A stretch of DNA of 64,000 nucleotides. Source: CAG-1782 sp964418255. GTDB lineage: Bacteria > Bacillota > Clostridia > Christensenellales > DTU072. The notes beneath the pieces are model-generated. The model was not told where the DNA came from. It saw only the letters and a program-made list of their open reading frames with translations, and did no database searches. Below, one piece after another: positions 43,777 through 51,252 of this stretch; within the stretch, counting starts at the first letter, position 1, and each line of letters starts with the position of its first letter. The position numbers were made by a program, and so were the translations under genes. The stretch is taken from contig CAYQKV010000006.1 in NCBI GenBank assembly GCA_964418255.1, forward strand, positions 62,001 to 126,000, given 5' to 3'.

Positions 43777-45447
43777 ATGGCTAAGACACGTTGGTATAAA
43801 GACGCGATTATTTATCAGATTTATCCGAGAAGTTTCTGCGACAGCAACGGAGACGGAATAGGGGATATTCGCGGTATAATAAGCAAGCTCGATTATCTTA
43901 AAGATTTGGGGATAAACTGCGTATGGCTTTCGCCTTGCTATAAGTCCCCCAACGACGACAACGGTTACGATATAAGCAATTATCGCGATATTATGGACGA
44001 GTTCGGCACGCTTAGCGACTGGCAGGAAATGATTGACGGAATGCACGCAAGAGGCATAAAACTCGTTATGGATTTGGTCGTCAATCATACGAGCGACGAG
44101 CACGAATGGTTCAAACAGTCGCGTTCGTCCAAAGACAATCCGTACCGCGACTATTATATATGGAAAAAGGGCAGAGGCAAAGACGGCAAAAAACCGCCGA
44201 ACAACTGGACTTCGCGTTTTACGGGTTCGGCGTGGGAGTACGACGAAACGACGGGCGAGTTCTATCTTCACCTGTTCAGCAAAAAACAACCCGACCTCAA
44301 CTGGGATAACCCGAAAGTAAGGCAGGAAGTCATCGACATCTGCAATTACTGGTTCGAAAAAGGCGTGGACGGGTTCCGTTGCGACGTTATTACCTACATT
44401 TCCAAAGACCAGAAGTTCCCGAACGGAAAGTTTAATCCCGCGGTCGTCGGCGACGAGCATTTCGTAATCGGACCGCGTTATCACGAGTATATTCACGAAC
44501 TCAACGAAAAGAGTTGGTCGCTTTACGATTCCCTTACCGTAGGCGAAGCGCAGGGAATAACGATTGACAACGCTTTCGACGCGGTGGACGAATCGAGGGA
44601 AGAGCTCGACTGCGTGTTTACTTTCGAACATCAGACGCAGGTCGACTCATTCTTTACGACCGTGCCGAAGAAATTCAATCTTGTCAAATGGAAAGAGATA
44701 TTCACTTCGTGGCAGTCGTTGCCCGATACTTGCTGGAACTCCCTTTATATAGAAAATCACGACTACCCGCGTTCTTTGCCGCGCTACGGTAAGCTCGAAT
44801 ACAGGGAAAAAGTCGCGAAAATGCTGGCTATAAGCATAAACTTTCTTAAAGGAACGCCGTATATTTATCAGGGACAGGAAATCGGTATGACGAACTTCGA
44901 AAAATTGCGGAGAAAAGATTACCGAGATATCGTGTCGATTAGAATATACGATACGGTGAAAAAGTTTGCGCCGTTCCTGCTTCCCGTGGTTACCTGGGCG
45001 CTTAACAAAAAAGCGAGAGACCACGCCCGCGCGCCTATGCAATGGAACGCGAAGGAAAACGCGGGATTCACTACGGGAAAATCCTGGATGCCGATTAACC
45101 CGAATTATACGGAAATCAACGTGGAAAAAGCCCTTGCGGATAAGGACGGAATATGGTATTTCTATAAAAATCTGAACGCGTTCCGTATAGGGAACGAAAT
45201 AATAAGATACGGAAGTTATAAACAGTACTATCCGAAAGACAAACACGTGTGGATGTACGAGAGGGAATATAACGGTAAAAAATACGTCGTTATCGCAAGT
45301 TATACCGACAGGGAAGTGCATTTCCTCGTTCCGCCAGAACTCAAAGGCAAAGAAAGCAAACTTGTGATGGGCAACTATAAAGACAGCCCGAAAGCGCTCT
45401 CCGACGCCGTTCTCCGCCCGTACGAAGCGATGGTGTACGAACTGTAA
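43777..45447 (+). CDS. GH13 alpha-glucosidase (oligo-1,6-glucosidase type)
   Basis: 556 residues from the ATG at 43777, chosen because ACGGAGGGG lies about ten bases upstream. The four GH13 regions are present: DLVVNHTS, GFRCDVITYI with the nucleophile Asp, GEAQGI with the acid/base Glu, and ENHDYPRS with the transition-state Asp. WYKDAIIYQIYPRSFCDSNGDGIGD is the classic oligo-1,6-glucosidase start. No signal peptide. It cleaves alpha-1,4 or alpha-1,6 glucosides inside the cell, such as isomaltose. Together with GH27 it forms a local carbohydrate-use pair, though no sugar transporter adjoins. Confidence 0.94.
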   Translation: MAKTRWYKDAIIYQIYPRSFCDSNGDGIGDIRGIISKLDYLKDLGINCVWLSPCYKSPNDDNGYDISNYRDIMDEFGTLSDWQEMIDGMHARGIKLVMDLVVNHTSDEHEWFKQSRSSKDNPYRDYYIWKKGRGKDGKKPPNNWTSRFTGSAWEYDETTGEFYLHLFSKKQPDLNWDNPKVRQEVIDICNYWFEKGVDGFRCDVITYISKDQKFPNGKFNPAVVGDEHFVIGPRYHEYIHELNEKSWSLYDSLTVGEAQGITIDNAFDAVDESREELDCVFTFEHQTQVDSFFTTVPKKFNLVKWKEIFTSWQSLPDTCWNSLYIENHDYPRSLPRYGKLEYREKVAKMLAISINFLKGTPYIYQGQEIGMTNFEKLRRKDYRDIVSIRIYDTVKKFAPFLLPVVTWALNKKARDHARAPMQWNAKENAGFTTGKSWMPINPNYTEINVEKALADKDGIWYFYKNLNAFRIGNEIIRYGSYKQYYPKDKHVWMYEREYNGKKYVVIASYTDREVHFLVPPELKGKESKLVMGNYKDSPKALSDAVLRPYEAMVYEL

Positions 45448-45507
45448 AACAAACCGAACGCAAAAAACGCGAAAACGGTTCGGAAAACAGATTATTATTG
45501 AAGAAAT

Positions 45508-45545
45508 AAAAAGTTCACGGTTAAGTAAACGGTGAACTTTTTCAT
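45508..45545 (+). terminator. Terminator after GH13 gene
   Basis: AAGTTCACGGTT pairs with AACGGTGAACTT (short offset), with A-rich 5' and TTTTTCATTTT 3' sides. Confidence 0.8.
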
Positions 45546-45644
45546 TTTCGCGTAGAAAAAACGTAGCGGCGCGTTTTGTACATATAAATGAACGCTCGAT
45601 ATGACTATGTGTGATATAATTGTGAAAAAGGAGATTGCGTAATT

Positions 45645-46511
45645 ATGTGGCTGGCGGCGGCGATAGGTTCGGCTTTTTTTGCGGGGATAACAGCAATCCT
45701 CTCTAAATGCGGAATTAAAAATGTCAATTCCGACGTAGCGACCGCAGTGCGTACGTCAGTGGTGCTCGTTTTTGCCTGGATAATCGTTTTTGCTACGGGC
45801 GCGTATACGCTTCTTGCGGAAATCGACGCGTATTCTCTTATTTTTTTATTGCTTTCGGGCGTGGCGACGGGCGCAAGCTGGATATGTTATTTCAAAGCGT
45901 TGTCCCTCGGTGAGGTATCCAAGGTTTCCGCAGTCGATAAGTCAAGCGTAGTTTTTTCCGTTTTGATTGCAATCGCCGTCTTCCCCGAAGAGCGAAAGAA
46001 CTGGCAAATCAAACTTATATGTCTTGCGGCGGTAGCGGCGGGAACTTTTCTGATGACGAAAGTCAGGCGGTCGGACGATAAAAAGAAATTCGTCTGGCTT
46101 ATTTTCGCGTTGATGTCGGCAATTTTTGCCGCGGCAACTTCCGTTCTTTCAAAAATAGGAGTGAAAAACATCAATTCGAATTTGGCTACGGCAATAAGAA
46201 CGGGTGTGGTGTTCGTTATGGCGTGGGCGATAGTTTTTGCAAGAAAAGAGGGAAAATACGTCGGCGAAATCAAAAAGAAAGACGCGATTTTTCTCATCCT
46301 TTCAGGATTTGCCACGGGTGCAAGCTGGCTGTGTTATTACTACGCCATCCGACAAGGGCAGGTGAGCGTGGTCGTGCCGATAGACAAACTGAGTATAGTG
46401 ATAACCGTGGTTTTTTCCGTCGTCTTTCTGAAAGAAAAACCGTCTCCGAAAGTTTGGATAGGCTTAGCGCTTTTAACTGCGGGGACGGTGTGTATGGCTA
46501 TTTTTGCTTAA
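45645..46511 (+). CDS. EamA/DMT-family transporter
   Basis: 288 residues, ten hydrophobic segments in two highly similar halves (1-140 and 149-288). Compare VNSDVATAVRTSVVLVFAW with INSNLATAIRTGVVFVMAW, and LLSGVATGASWICYFKAL with ILSGFATGASWLCYYYAI. The halves are more alike than usual, which suggests that a recent internal duplication is still visible. Members export or import small metabolites by an unknown gradient. AAGGAG and an extended -10 (TGATATAAT, about 45611-45619) precede the ATG. No partner genes adjoin. Confidence 0.92.
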   Translation: MWLAAAIGSAFFAGITAILSKCGIKNVNSDVATAVRTSVVLVFAWIIVFATGAYTLLAEIDAYSLIFLLLSGVATGASWICYFKALSLGEVSKVSAVDKSSVVFSVLIAIAVFPEERKNWQIKLICLAAVAAGTFLMTKVRRSDDKKKFVWLIFALMSAIFAAATSVLSKIGVKNINSNLATAIRTGVVFVMAWAIVFARKEGKYVGEIKKKDAIFLILSGFATGASWLCYYYAIRQGQVSVVVPIDKLSIVITVVFSVVFLKEKPSPKVWIGLALLTAGTVCMAIFA

Positions 46512-46533
46512 CGGGAAAATTGCGAACTCGTTT

Positions 46534-46734
46534 TCAGAAATCTTTTAATCCTATTATATAGTCCGCGCTCACTTCGAAAAATCCGCAAAGTTTAATAAGC
46601 TGCTTTATGCTCGGTTCGTAAGTCTCGCTTTCCCAAAAACTCACCGTACGAAAATCGACCTCGAGAATGTCGGCAAGCTGCTTTTGCGTAAGCTTTTTTT
46701 CCTTTCTTAACTCTTTGATTCTAATTCCGTACAT
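46534..46734 (-). CDS. XRE-family repressor next to the MACPF gene
   Basis: 66 residues, entirely a helix-turn-helix: IKELRKEKKLTQKQLADILEVDFRTVSFWESE, then YEPSIKQLIKLCGFFEVSADYIIG. It has no sensing domain. It is divergent from the MACPF gene. The 123-base gap up to the MACPF signal region contains three similar 17-base inverted repeats, which are good candidates for its operators. It probably represses itself and the MACPF gene. Confidence 0.9.
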   Translation of the reverse strand: MYGIRIKELRKEKKLTQKQLADILEVDFRTVSFWESETYEPSIKQLIKLCGFFEVSADYIIGLKDF

Positions 46735-46742
46735 AATATAAA

Positions 46743-46759
46743 TTCTATGTTATATAGAA
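46743..46759. promoter_or_regulatory. XRE operator candidate 1
   Basis: TTCTATGTTATATAGAA, a near-perfect inverted repeat 9 bases upstream of the XRE start codon. Shares TTCTA.G...TAGAA with the other two sites. Confidence 0.55.
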
Positions 46760-46773
46760 AAAAATAATCCAAA

Positions 46774-46790
46774 TACTAAGAAAATTAGAA
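46774..46790. promoter_or_regulatory. XRE operator candidate 2
   Basis: TACTAAGAAAATTAGAA, 15 of 17 bases identical to operator 3. Its start is 31 bases after that of operator 1, about three helical turns. Confidence 0.6.
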
Positions 46791-46807
46791 TTTTAGGCAA
46801 TATCAGC

Positions 46808-46836
46808 TTGACATTCTAAGAAACTTAGAATAAAAT
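46808..46836 (+). promoter_or_regulatory. MACPF promoter with operator filling the spacer
   Basis: TTGACA (46808-46813) and TAAAAT (46831-46836). The 17-base spacer (46814-46830) is exactly the inverted repeat TTCTAAGAAACTTAGAA. Binding there would block RNA polymerase directly. Confidence 0.8.
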
Positions 46837-46880
46837 GCAGATAGGAACGGAAATTTATGTCGCAAAAAAGGAGGAGAGAT

Positions 46881-48848
46881 ATGAAAAATAAATTTGTTTT
46901 AATTTGTTTAATTTGTTGTATGTTGATTTTTGCGGTCGGATGTTCGGCGGCAGATAGAATGTTGGCTACGCCGGAAAACTTAAAAGTGGACGACAACGGC
47001 GTTTTGCATTGGAATTCGGTAGACGGAGCGAGCTCGTACTTAATTTTTATTGACGGCGATGAGCAATCCAAAGCTGTTTATATGAATGAGTGTGATTTAA
47101 CGGATTTTAATTTGGTTGTAGGGCAAACATATCAGATAAGCGTAAAAGCAAGCGGAGACGGCACGTTTCACCTGAGAAGCAAAGCGTCCGAGCCGATAAC
47201 TTACGTCGCGGTAGCGAAAGCTCCTGACGACAATTCGGAAGAGGCGCAGAATCCGCCGACCGTAACGCAACAAGTCACCGACGTAAATTTGGCGAAAGAA
47301 TTGTATGAATCCGGGTTAGGGTACGGAGTGAACGCTCTTACGGCGGAAAAAGCTGTTGGCGGCGTTCGTTCGGCGGCGTTTTTTGATGATTCCTTGTTTA
47401 CAGTAGATAACGTGGGAAGCTACGATATAGGTTCGTCGCGCTCGAAAGCAACTTCAAAGGAAAGTATAAAAGAAGAAGCGGCAAGTATAAATTCGAGGCT
47501 CGTTTATGGTAGTTCGGCGAGCGTATCCGTTTTGTCGGGGCTTTTCACCGCAGGTTTCGAAAACAAATTTTCCCTTTCGGACGCTGTTAGTTCTCAAAAA
47601 CACGTACATCAGTATTATTTTATAATGAACCATTATATAGTGGGAAAAAACTATCAGATAAAGAATTATCAACAACCGAAAGCGTATAACGACAAGCTTT
47701 CGGAGTATGCTAAATCGGATTTGGAAAGCGTGCGAGCAGGAACGCTTACGGCGGAAAAGTTTTTCGAAAGATATGGTACGCATTTAGCGATGGCGGTTTC
47801 TTACGGCGGAATGACGGAAGTTTATTACTCTACTTATTCGCAAAATGAGATTAACTCTTCGGAAATAAGTACGAACCTGGAAATGAAATTAAATGCGGGA
47901 ATGTCTTATAACGGAATAGGCGCGTCGGCTTCGTCTGGCTTTGAGAAAGGTTTGGATACGAAGTACTGCGTGAGCGACTCAACGAGATTCACAAAATTGT
48001 ATATTGAAAGCATAGGAAAAACGCCGATGACGTCGTTAACTTTCGATAGCTTTGCGCAAAGTTATCCCAACTGGGTGGAAAAAATGGGAAATGAAGAAAA
48101 TTACAGAATAGTAGACGTAGCGGATAAAGGTTTAGTGCCTATATGGGATTACTTCCCTGACGAGTACGCCGACGTTGCGACTACGTTGTCTCAATACTTT
48201 GAGCAAGAAGCGACGCGCAGAGGGAACGCGCTCGCCGATAAAATGACTCCGCCGCAAACTGTTCCGGCACAGACCGTAACGTTGGATTTAATTCCGAAGA
48301 ATTGTAAGGATAACAACCAATTTAATACGTCAGACCAATGGGATGACGAGGTTGCGAAAAATGAAATAAACAAAACATTATTTCAATTAGTAATGAATGG
48401 AACGGCACAGAATGGTGGAAAATATCAAATCGTAGGAGACTTTACACTGGGAATAAAACTTCTTCAAGACACTGAAAACATTGGAGTAAATCATATAAAC
48501 GGGTCAGCCGCATATAACGCATCTTTGTCGGATGATACATATAATGGCACAGTAAAAAATACCACTATAAAAGGAAGAATAGGAAAAGGGGCGGTATATA
48601 TAAACGTAACTTACGGTGACGGCACGACTGAGCAAGGATATGCGTTAGACATTTGCAAAGACAAGAATAAAAACTCTTATATTGATGTTTTGAACTTGAC
48701 GAACGTAAGGATAAACAGCAGTAAAAAGTTACGTTCTATTGAAATTGTTACAGTGTATGAAATCGCGGCGTGGTGGTCGGGTTTCTTGGGAATTACAAGT
48801 TCAACCATTACCAACTGGCGAACTGATAACATTCTGTATTTCGAATAA
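46881..48848 (+). CDS. MACPF-domain lipoprotein
   Basis: 655 residues from ATG 46881; AAGGAGG lies eight bases upstream, inside the longer possible frame. Lipoprotein signal with Cys21 (FAVGCSAA). An FN3-like domain spans about 30-110 (VLHWNSVDGASSYLIFIDG). A MACPF domain follows, about 125-450, with the signature YGTHLAMAVSYGG at 298-310. A Lys/Ser-rich segment (SSRSKATSKESIKEEAASIN) lies where a membrane-inserting helix cluster is expected. A C-terminal beta domain of about 170 residues finishes the protein. MACPF proteins oligomerise and can perforate membranes or mediate attachment. Control by the XRE protein is inferred from operators. Confidence 0.87.
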   Translation: MKNKFVLICLICCMLIFAVGCSAADRMLATPENLKVDDNGVLHWNSVDGASSYLIFIDGDEQSKAVYMNECDLTDFNLVVGQTYQISVKASGDGTFHLRSKASEPITYVAVAKAPDDNSEEAQNPPTVTQQVTDVNLAKELYESGLGYGVNALTAEKAVGGVRSAAFFDDSLFTVDNVGSYDIGSSRSKATSKESIKEEAASINSRLVYGSSASVSVLSGLFTAGFENKFSLSDAVSSQKHVHQYYFIMNHYIVGKNYQIKNYQQPKAYNDKLSEYAKSDLESVRAGTLTAEKFFERYGTHLAMAVSYGGMTEVYYSTYSQNEINSSEISTNLEMKLNAGMSYNGIGASASSGFEKGLDTKYCVSDSTRFTKLYIESIGKTPMTSLTFDSFAQSYPNWVEKMGNEENYRIVDVADKGLVPIWDYFPDEYADVATTLSQYFEQEATRRGNALADKMTPPQTVPAQTVTLDLIPKNCKDNNQFNTSDQWDDEVAKNEINKTLFQLVMNGTAQNGGKYQIVGDFTLGIKLLQDTENIGVNHINGSAAYNASLSDDTYNGTVKNTTIKGRIGKGAVYINVTYGDGTTEQGYALDICKDKNKNSYIDVLNLTNVRINSSKKLRSIEIVTVYEIAAWWSGFLGITSSTITNWRTDNILYFE

Positions 48849-48912
48849 AATTCCGTTTGTTCGTAATTTATTGAATGCCGCGATAAAAATATTTGTTTGG
48901 TTGGAATTTTGC

Positions 48913-48941
48913 TTGACAGAAAAAAAACGAGCGGATATAAT
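48913..48941 (+). promoter_or_regulatory. Promoter of L10 leader-rplJL operon
   Basis: Perfect TTGACA (48913-48918), 17-base spacer, perfect TATAAT (48936-48941). Confidence 0.9.
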
Positions 48942-48951
48942 AATAGAGCAA

Positions 48952-49092
48952 AACAAAATACTTGTTCAAAGACTGCACGGTGCGAAAGCGTAAATCCGTA
49001 GGGAACCTGCACAGAACGGGAATTGACTTGTCGCTTTAATAATAAGTAAAAGTTACTCCGTACGTCTTTGAATGCGTACGGAGTTTTTGTTT
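48952..49092 (+). ncRNA. Ribosomal protein L10 leader
   Basis: An RNA leader upstream of rplJ-rplL, with CAAAGACTGCACGGTGCGAA, GTAAATCCGT and AACCTGCAC, as in the L10-leader autoregulatory element of Firmicutes. An intrinsic terminator (ACTCCGTACG with CGTACGGAGT, 49055-49084, then TTTTG) ends it. Binding of L10-L12 to the upper part is known to favour termination in other bacteria; inferred here. Confidence 0.8.
49055..49092 (+). terminator. Attenuator terminator of L10 leader
   Basis: Ten-base stem ACTCCGTACG/CGTACGGAGT with a ten-base loop, followed by TTTTTGTTT. It lies between the leader and rplJ. Confidence 0.85.
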
Positions 49093-49165
49093 GGAGAATT
49101 TATCTTCAAAAAATAGTCATATTGCCGAAAAGAGGTAAAAGCATAAACTTTAAGGAGGTTATCAG

Positions 49166-49654
49166 ATGTCAGCGTTTAGAGATGCGAAAGCTGTAAAAGT
49201 TACCGAAATCAAAGAAAAACTTGAAAAAGCAAGTTCTTTTGTTTTGGTTGACTATAAGGGCTTGACGGTCGCCGAGGACACCGAACTGCGTAACGAATTC
49301 CGTAAGTCGGGCGTGAGCTATCACGTTTACAAAAACAGACTTATGAAAATCGCTTTGAACGAACTGGGTTACAACCAGTTTGACGACGCGCTCAACGGAC
49401 CTACGGCTATCGCGTTAGGCTCGACGGATATTGCCGCGCCCGCAAAAATAGCTATGGACAAAGCTAAGGCTTACAAGAAAATGGCTGTTAAATGCGGATT
49501 TGTAGACGGTAAATATCTTGACGAAGAAGGATGTAAGGTTCTGGCTACCTTACCCAGCAAAGAAGGTCTTATTTCTCAGATTCTCGGATTGTTGCAATCG
49601 CCCGTTTCGAGATTTGCGAGATGTATCGCCGCTATTGCGGAAAAAGCCGAATAA
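49166..49654 (+). CDS. rplJ: Ribosomal protein L10 (uL10)
   Basis: Large-subunit stalk base that anchors L7/L12 dimers. 162 residues. Typical start region KVTEIKEKLEKASSFVLVDYKGLTVAED, then ELRNEFRKSGVSYHVYKNRLMKIAL; the C-terminal helix that binds L12 is present but short. AAGGAGG precedes the ATG. It is the first gene of the pair, regulated by the upstream leader. Confidence 0.97.
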   Translation: MSAFRDAKAVKVTEIKEKLEKASSFVLVDYKGLTVAEDTELRNEFRKSGVSYHVYKNRLMKIALNELGYNQFDDALNGPTAIALGSTDIAAPAKIAMDKAKAYKKMAVKCGFVDGKYLDEEGCKVLATLPSKEGLISQILGLLQSPVSRFARCIAAIAEKAE

Positions 49655-49684
49655 TTTTATAAAAAATAACGGAGGAATTAAAAA

Positions 49685-50062
49685 ATGGCAGATATCGCTA
49701 AAATTATCGAAGAAGTTAAATCTATGACCGTTCTCGAACTTAACGACCTCGTTAAGGCACTCGAAGAAGAATTCGGCGTAAGCGCGGCGGCTCCTATGGC
49801 AGTTGCAGGCGGCGCGGCGGCGGCTCCCGCGGCTGCGGCTGAAGAGGAAAAGACCGAATTTGACGTAATTCTCAAAGCGGCGGGCGCGAACAAAATCGCG
49901 GTTATCAAAGCGGTAAGAGAAGCTACCGGACTCGGACTCGTTGACGCGAAAGCTATGGTTGACGGCGCTCCCAAAGCGGTTAAAGAAGCCGTAAGCAAAG
50001 AAGTTGCGGACGAACTCGCCGAAAAACTCAAAGCAGCCGGCGCAGAAGTAGAAATAAAGTAA
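49685..50062 (+). CDS. rplL: Ribosomal protein L7/L12 (bL12)
   Basis: 125 residues. N-terminal dimerisation region (IAKIIEEVKSMTVLELNDLVKALEEEFGVSAA), an Ala/Gly-rich hinge (about 38-55), and the C-terminal factor-binding domain (EFDVILKAAGANKIAVIKAVREATGLGLVDAKAMVDGAPKAV). A GGAGG site lies eight bases upstream, and 30 bases separate it from rplJ. Two hairpins end the transcript. Confidence 0.98.
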   Translation: MADIAKIIEEVKSMTVLELNDLVKALEEEFGVSAAAPMAVAGGAAAAPAAAAEEEKTEFDVILKAAGANKIAVIKAVREATGLGLVDAKAMVDGAPKAVKEAVSKEVADELAEKLKAAGAEVEIK

Positions 50063-50078
50063 TCTTCTTATACGATTA

Positions 50079-50166
50079 TTTCCCGTCGGGAGAGGAAACC
50101 GACCCCGACGGGAACACCTTATTTTCGGCAAATAAAAAACGGACTTACTCGTCCGCTTTTTTATTT
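50079..50166 (+). terminator. Double hairpin end of rplJL transcript
   Basis: First TTCCCGTCGGG/CCCGACGGGAA (50079-50114) without a T run, then CGGAC/GTCCG (50140-50155) followed by CTTTTTTATTTT. The second is the true intrinsic terminator and is shared with the convergent DUF1540 gene. Confidence 0.85.
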
Positions 50167-50194
50167 TATGCGTTTTCGGGATAAATTTGCGTTT

Positions 50195-50497
50195 TTACGG
50201 CTTTATCCTCGTAGCGCACTTGGTGTTGAGCATATTGTCACTTACAAGCAAACTCGTGGCGCGGCAATAGCCTTCCTCGTTGTAAACGCAGGAAGCGTCG
50301 CATCTTACCGCGCTTGGCGCGTCGTTGAGAAGTTCGTCGCCCGCTTCGAGTTCGCGGAAAGTCTGTTCGAGCGCGCCGCCCGCGCGTTTTATTTTACTGT
50401 CGCAAACGGCTTTTTCCGTTATGTTGATTACGCCCGCGTTGCAATGGCATTTGAGATTATGTTGACAGTTGCTCGTAGTACATTTAAGTTGCATCAT
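50195..50497 (-). CDS. DUF1540-domain protein, two Cys modules
   Basis: 100 residues with two Cys-rich modules, a classic DUF1540 pattern. The first (LKCTTSNCQHNLKCHCNAGVINITEKAVC) has Cys5, Cys10, Cys16, Cys18 and more. The second (VRCDASCVYNEEGYCRATSLLV) follows near residue 63. DUF1540 is found in Firmicutes, often in sporulating species, and is presumed metal-binding. AAGGAG precedes the ATG. Convergent with rplL. Nothing further is known of its role. Confidence 0.9.
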   Translation of the reverse strand: MMQLKCTTSNCQHNLKCHCNAGVINITEKAVCDSKIKRAGGALEQTFRELEAGDELLNDAPSAVRCDASCVYNEEGYCRATSLLVSDNMLNTKCATRIKP

Positions 50498-50706
50498 ATT
50501 TACTTTCTCCTTTTCGCGGATAGTATCTTAAAAGCAAGAAAAAATATACAAACGCATTTTCACGGCGTTTATTTCCTAATAGCGCGGAGTGGAAATATTG
50601 AGTTTATTTTTTTTCGGAAAACAGAGCGTCGCCGTACCGACGTAGAGAAATATTGTCCCGATTCAACTTACGGAAAAGCCCGGTTATCCGCTGTTTTACT
50701 GCCTAA
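50498..50706. other. Intergenic stretch before repeat copy E
   Basis: No gene seen. It contains the second-family repeat at 50611-50679 and AT-rich sequence that probably includes the DUF1540 promoter. Confidence 0.55.
50611..50679 (+). repeat. Second repeat family, copy 2
   Basis: Holds GAGCGTCGCCGTACCGACGT, GAAATATTG and CCGATTCAACTTACGG, the same blocks as the tail of the YkvI-like gene (21632-21731, minus strand). The extra palindrome of that copy is absent here. Its coding potential resembles the other copy (ERRRTDV; DSTYGK), but no gene start is evident. Confidence 0.7.
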
Positions 50707-50906
50707 ATACTCAAAAAGTGGAAAGCACATTTTTTACTTTTTGCCCATATGGGGTTCGAGCAAGGGGCGTGAACCCCTTGCGAACTTAAATGAAAAGGAA
50801 GTCGGTACGACTTCCTTCATTATGAGTCCGACTTGCGCGGATATAAGGTTTTATCGGCACAAAGCGTAGCGACTGGCGGAAAATCTCCGCGCAACGACTG
50901 GTCGGA
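50707..50906 (-). repeat. Structured intergenic repeat, copy E
   Basis: Minus-strand copy, the third of an array after groEL. Hairpin 1 (50826-50906) uses TTGCGCGGA with TCCGCGCAA, a fourth outer-stem version. Hairpin 2 is GGAAGTCG/CGACTTCC; hairpin 3 GCAAGGGG/CCCCTTGC; hairpin 4 an imperfect AAAAAGT/ACTTTTT. Full four-hairpin form. Confidence 0.85.
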
Positions 50907-50916
50907 ATGCTTTGCT

Positions 50917-51033
50917 TTAAGCAAAATGTGTCATTTTGCTTCCTTGGAAGTCCGACTTATGCGGACTAAAAATTTATCCGCGCGTCGAGTTTATCTCGAC
51001 CGCGAGTAAATTTCCGCATAACGTTTGGTCGGA
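50917..51033 (-). repeat. Structured intergenic repeat, copy F
   Basis: Minus-strand copy. Hairpin 1 (50951-51033) is nearly identical to copy D (TTATGCGGA/TCCGCATAA; GTCGAG/CTCGAC). Hairpin 2 is of the alternative type, AAGCAAAATG/CATTTTGCTT around ACA. Hairpins 3 and 4 are missing. Confidence 0.85.
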
Positions 51034-51050
51034 AGCTCTGCGTTTAAGAT

Positions 51051-51246
51051 ATTCAAAAAGTGCGAATTGACTTCGCACTTTTTGCCATTATAGGGGTCGA
51101 GCAGGGGAAGTCCCCTGCGAACTAAGGATGTAAGCAAAATGTGTCATTTTGCTTCCTTGGAAGTCCGACTTATGCGGATAAAAAAATCGTCCGCGCGTCG
51201 GCTTTAAGCCGACCGCGAGCGATTTTCCGCATAACGTTTGGTCGGA
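51051..51246 (-). repeat. Structured intergenic repeat, copy G
   Basis: Minus-strand copy starting seven bases after the groEL stop codon. Hairpin 1 (51163-51246) uses TTATGCGGA/TCCGCATAA, AAATCG/CGATTT and GTCGGC/GCCGAC. Hairpin 2 is the AAGCAAAATG type; hairpin 3 is GCAGGGGA/TCCCCTGC; hairpin 4 is AAAAAGTGCGAA/TTCGCACTTTTT. Confidence 0.88.
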
Positions 51247-51252
51247 ATTATT

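Noticed and set aside
50168..50869. A 233-residue plus-strand protein over the DUF1540 gene and repeat
   Set aside because: It is antisense to the well-supported DUF1540 gene and runs through two repeats. It has no ribosome site.
21451..51246. Structured repeats as integron attC sites
   Set aside because: They are long hairpins after genes in one orientation, like attC, and show GTTRYRY near one arm. But the other arm ends AAG rather than AAC, the neighbours are core genes such as dnaE and groEL, and no integrase is present.
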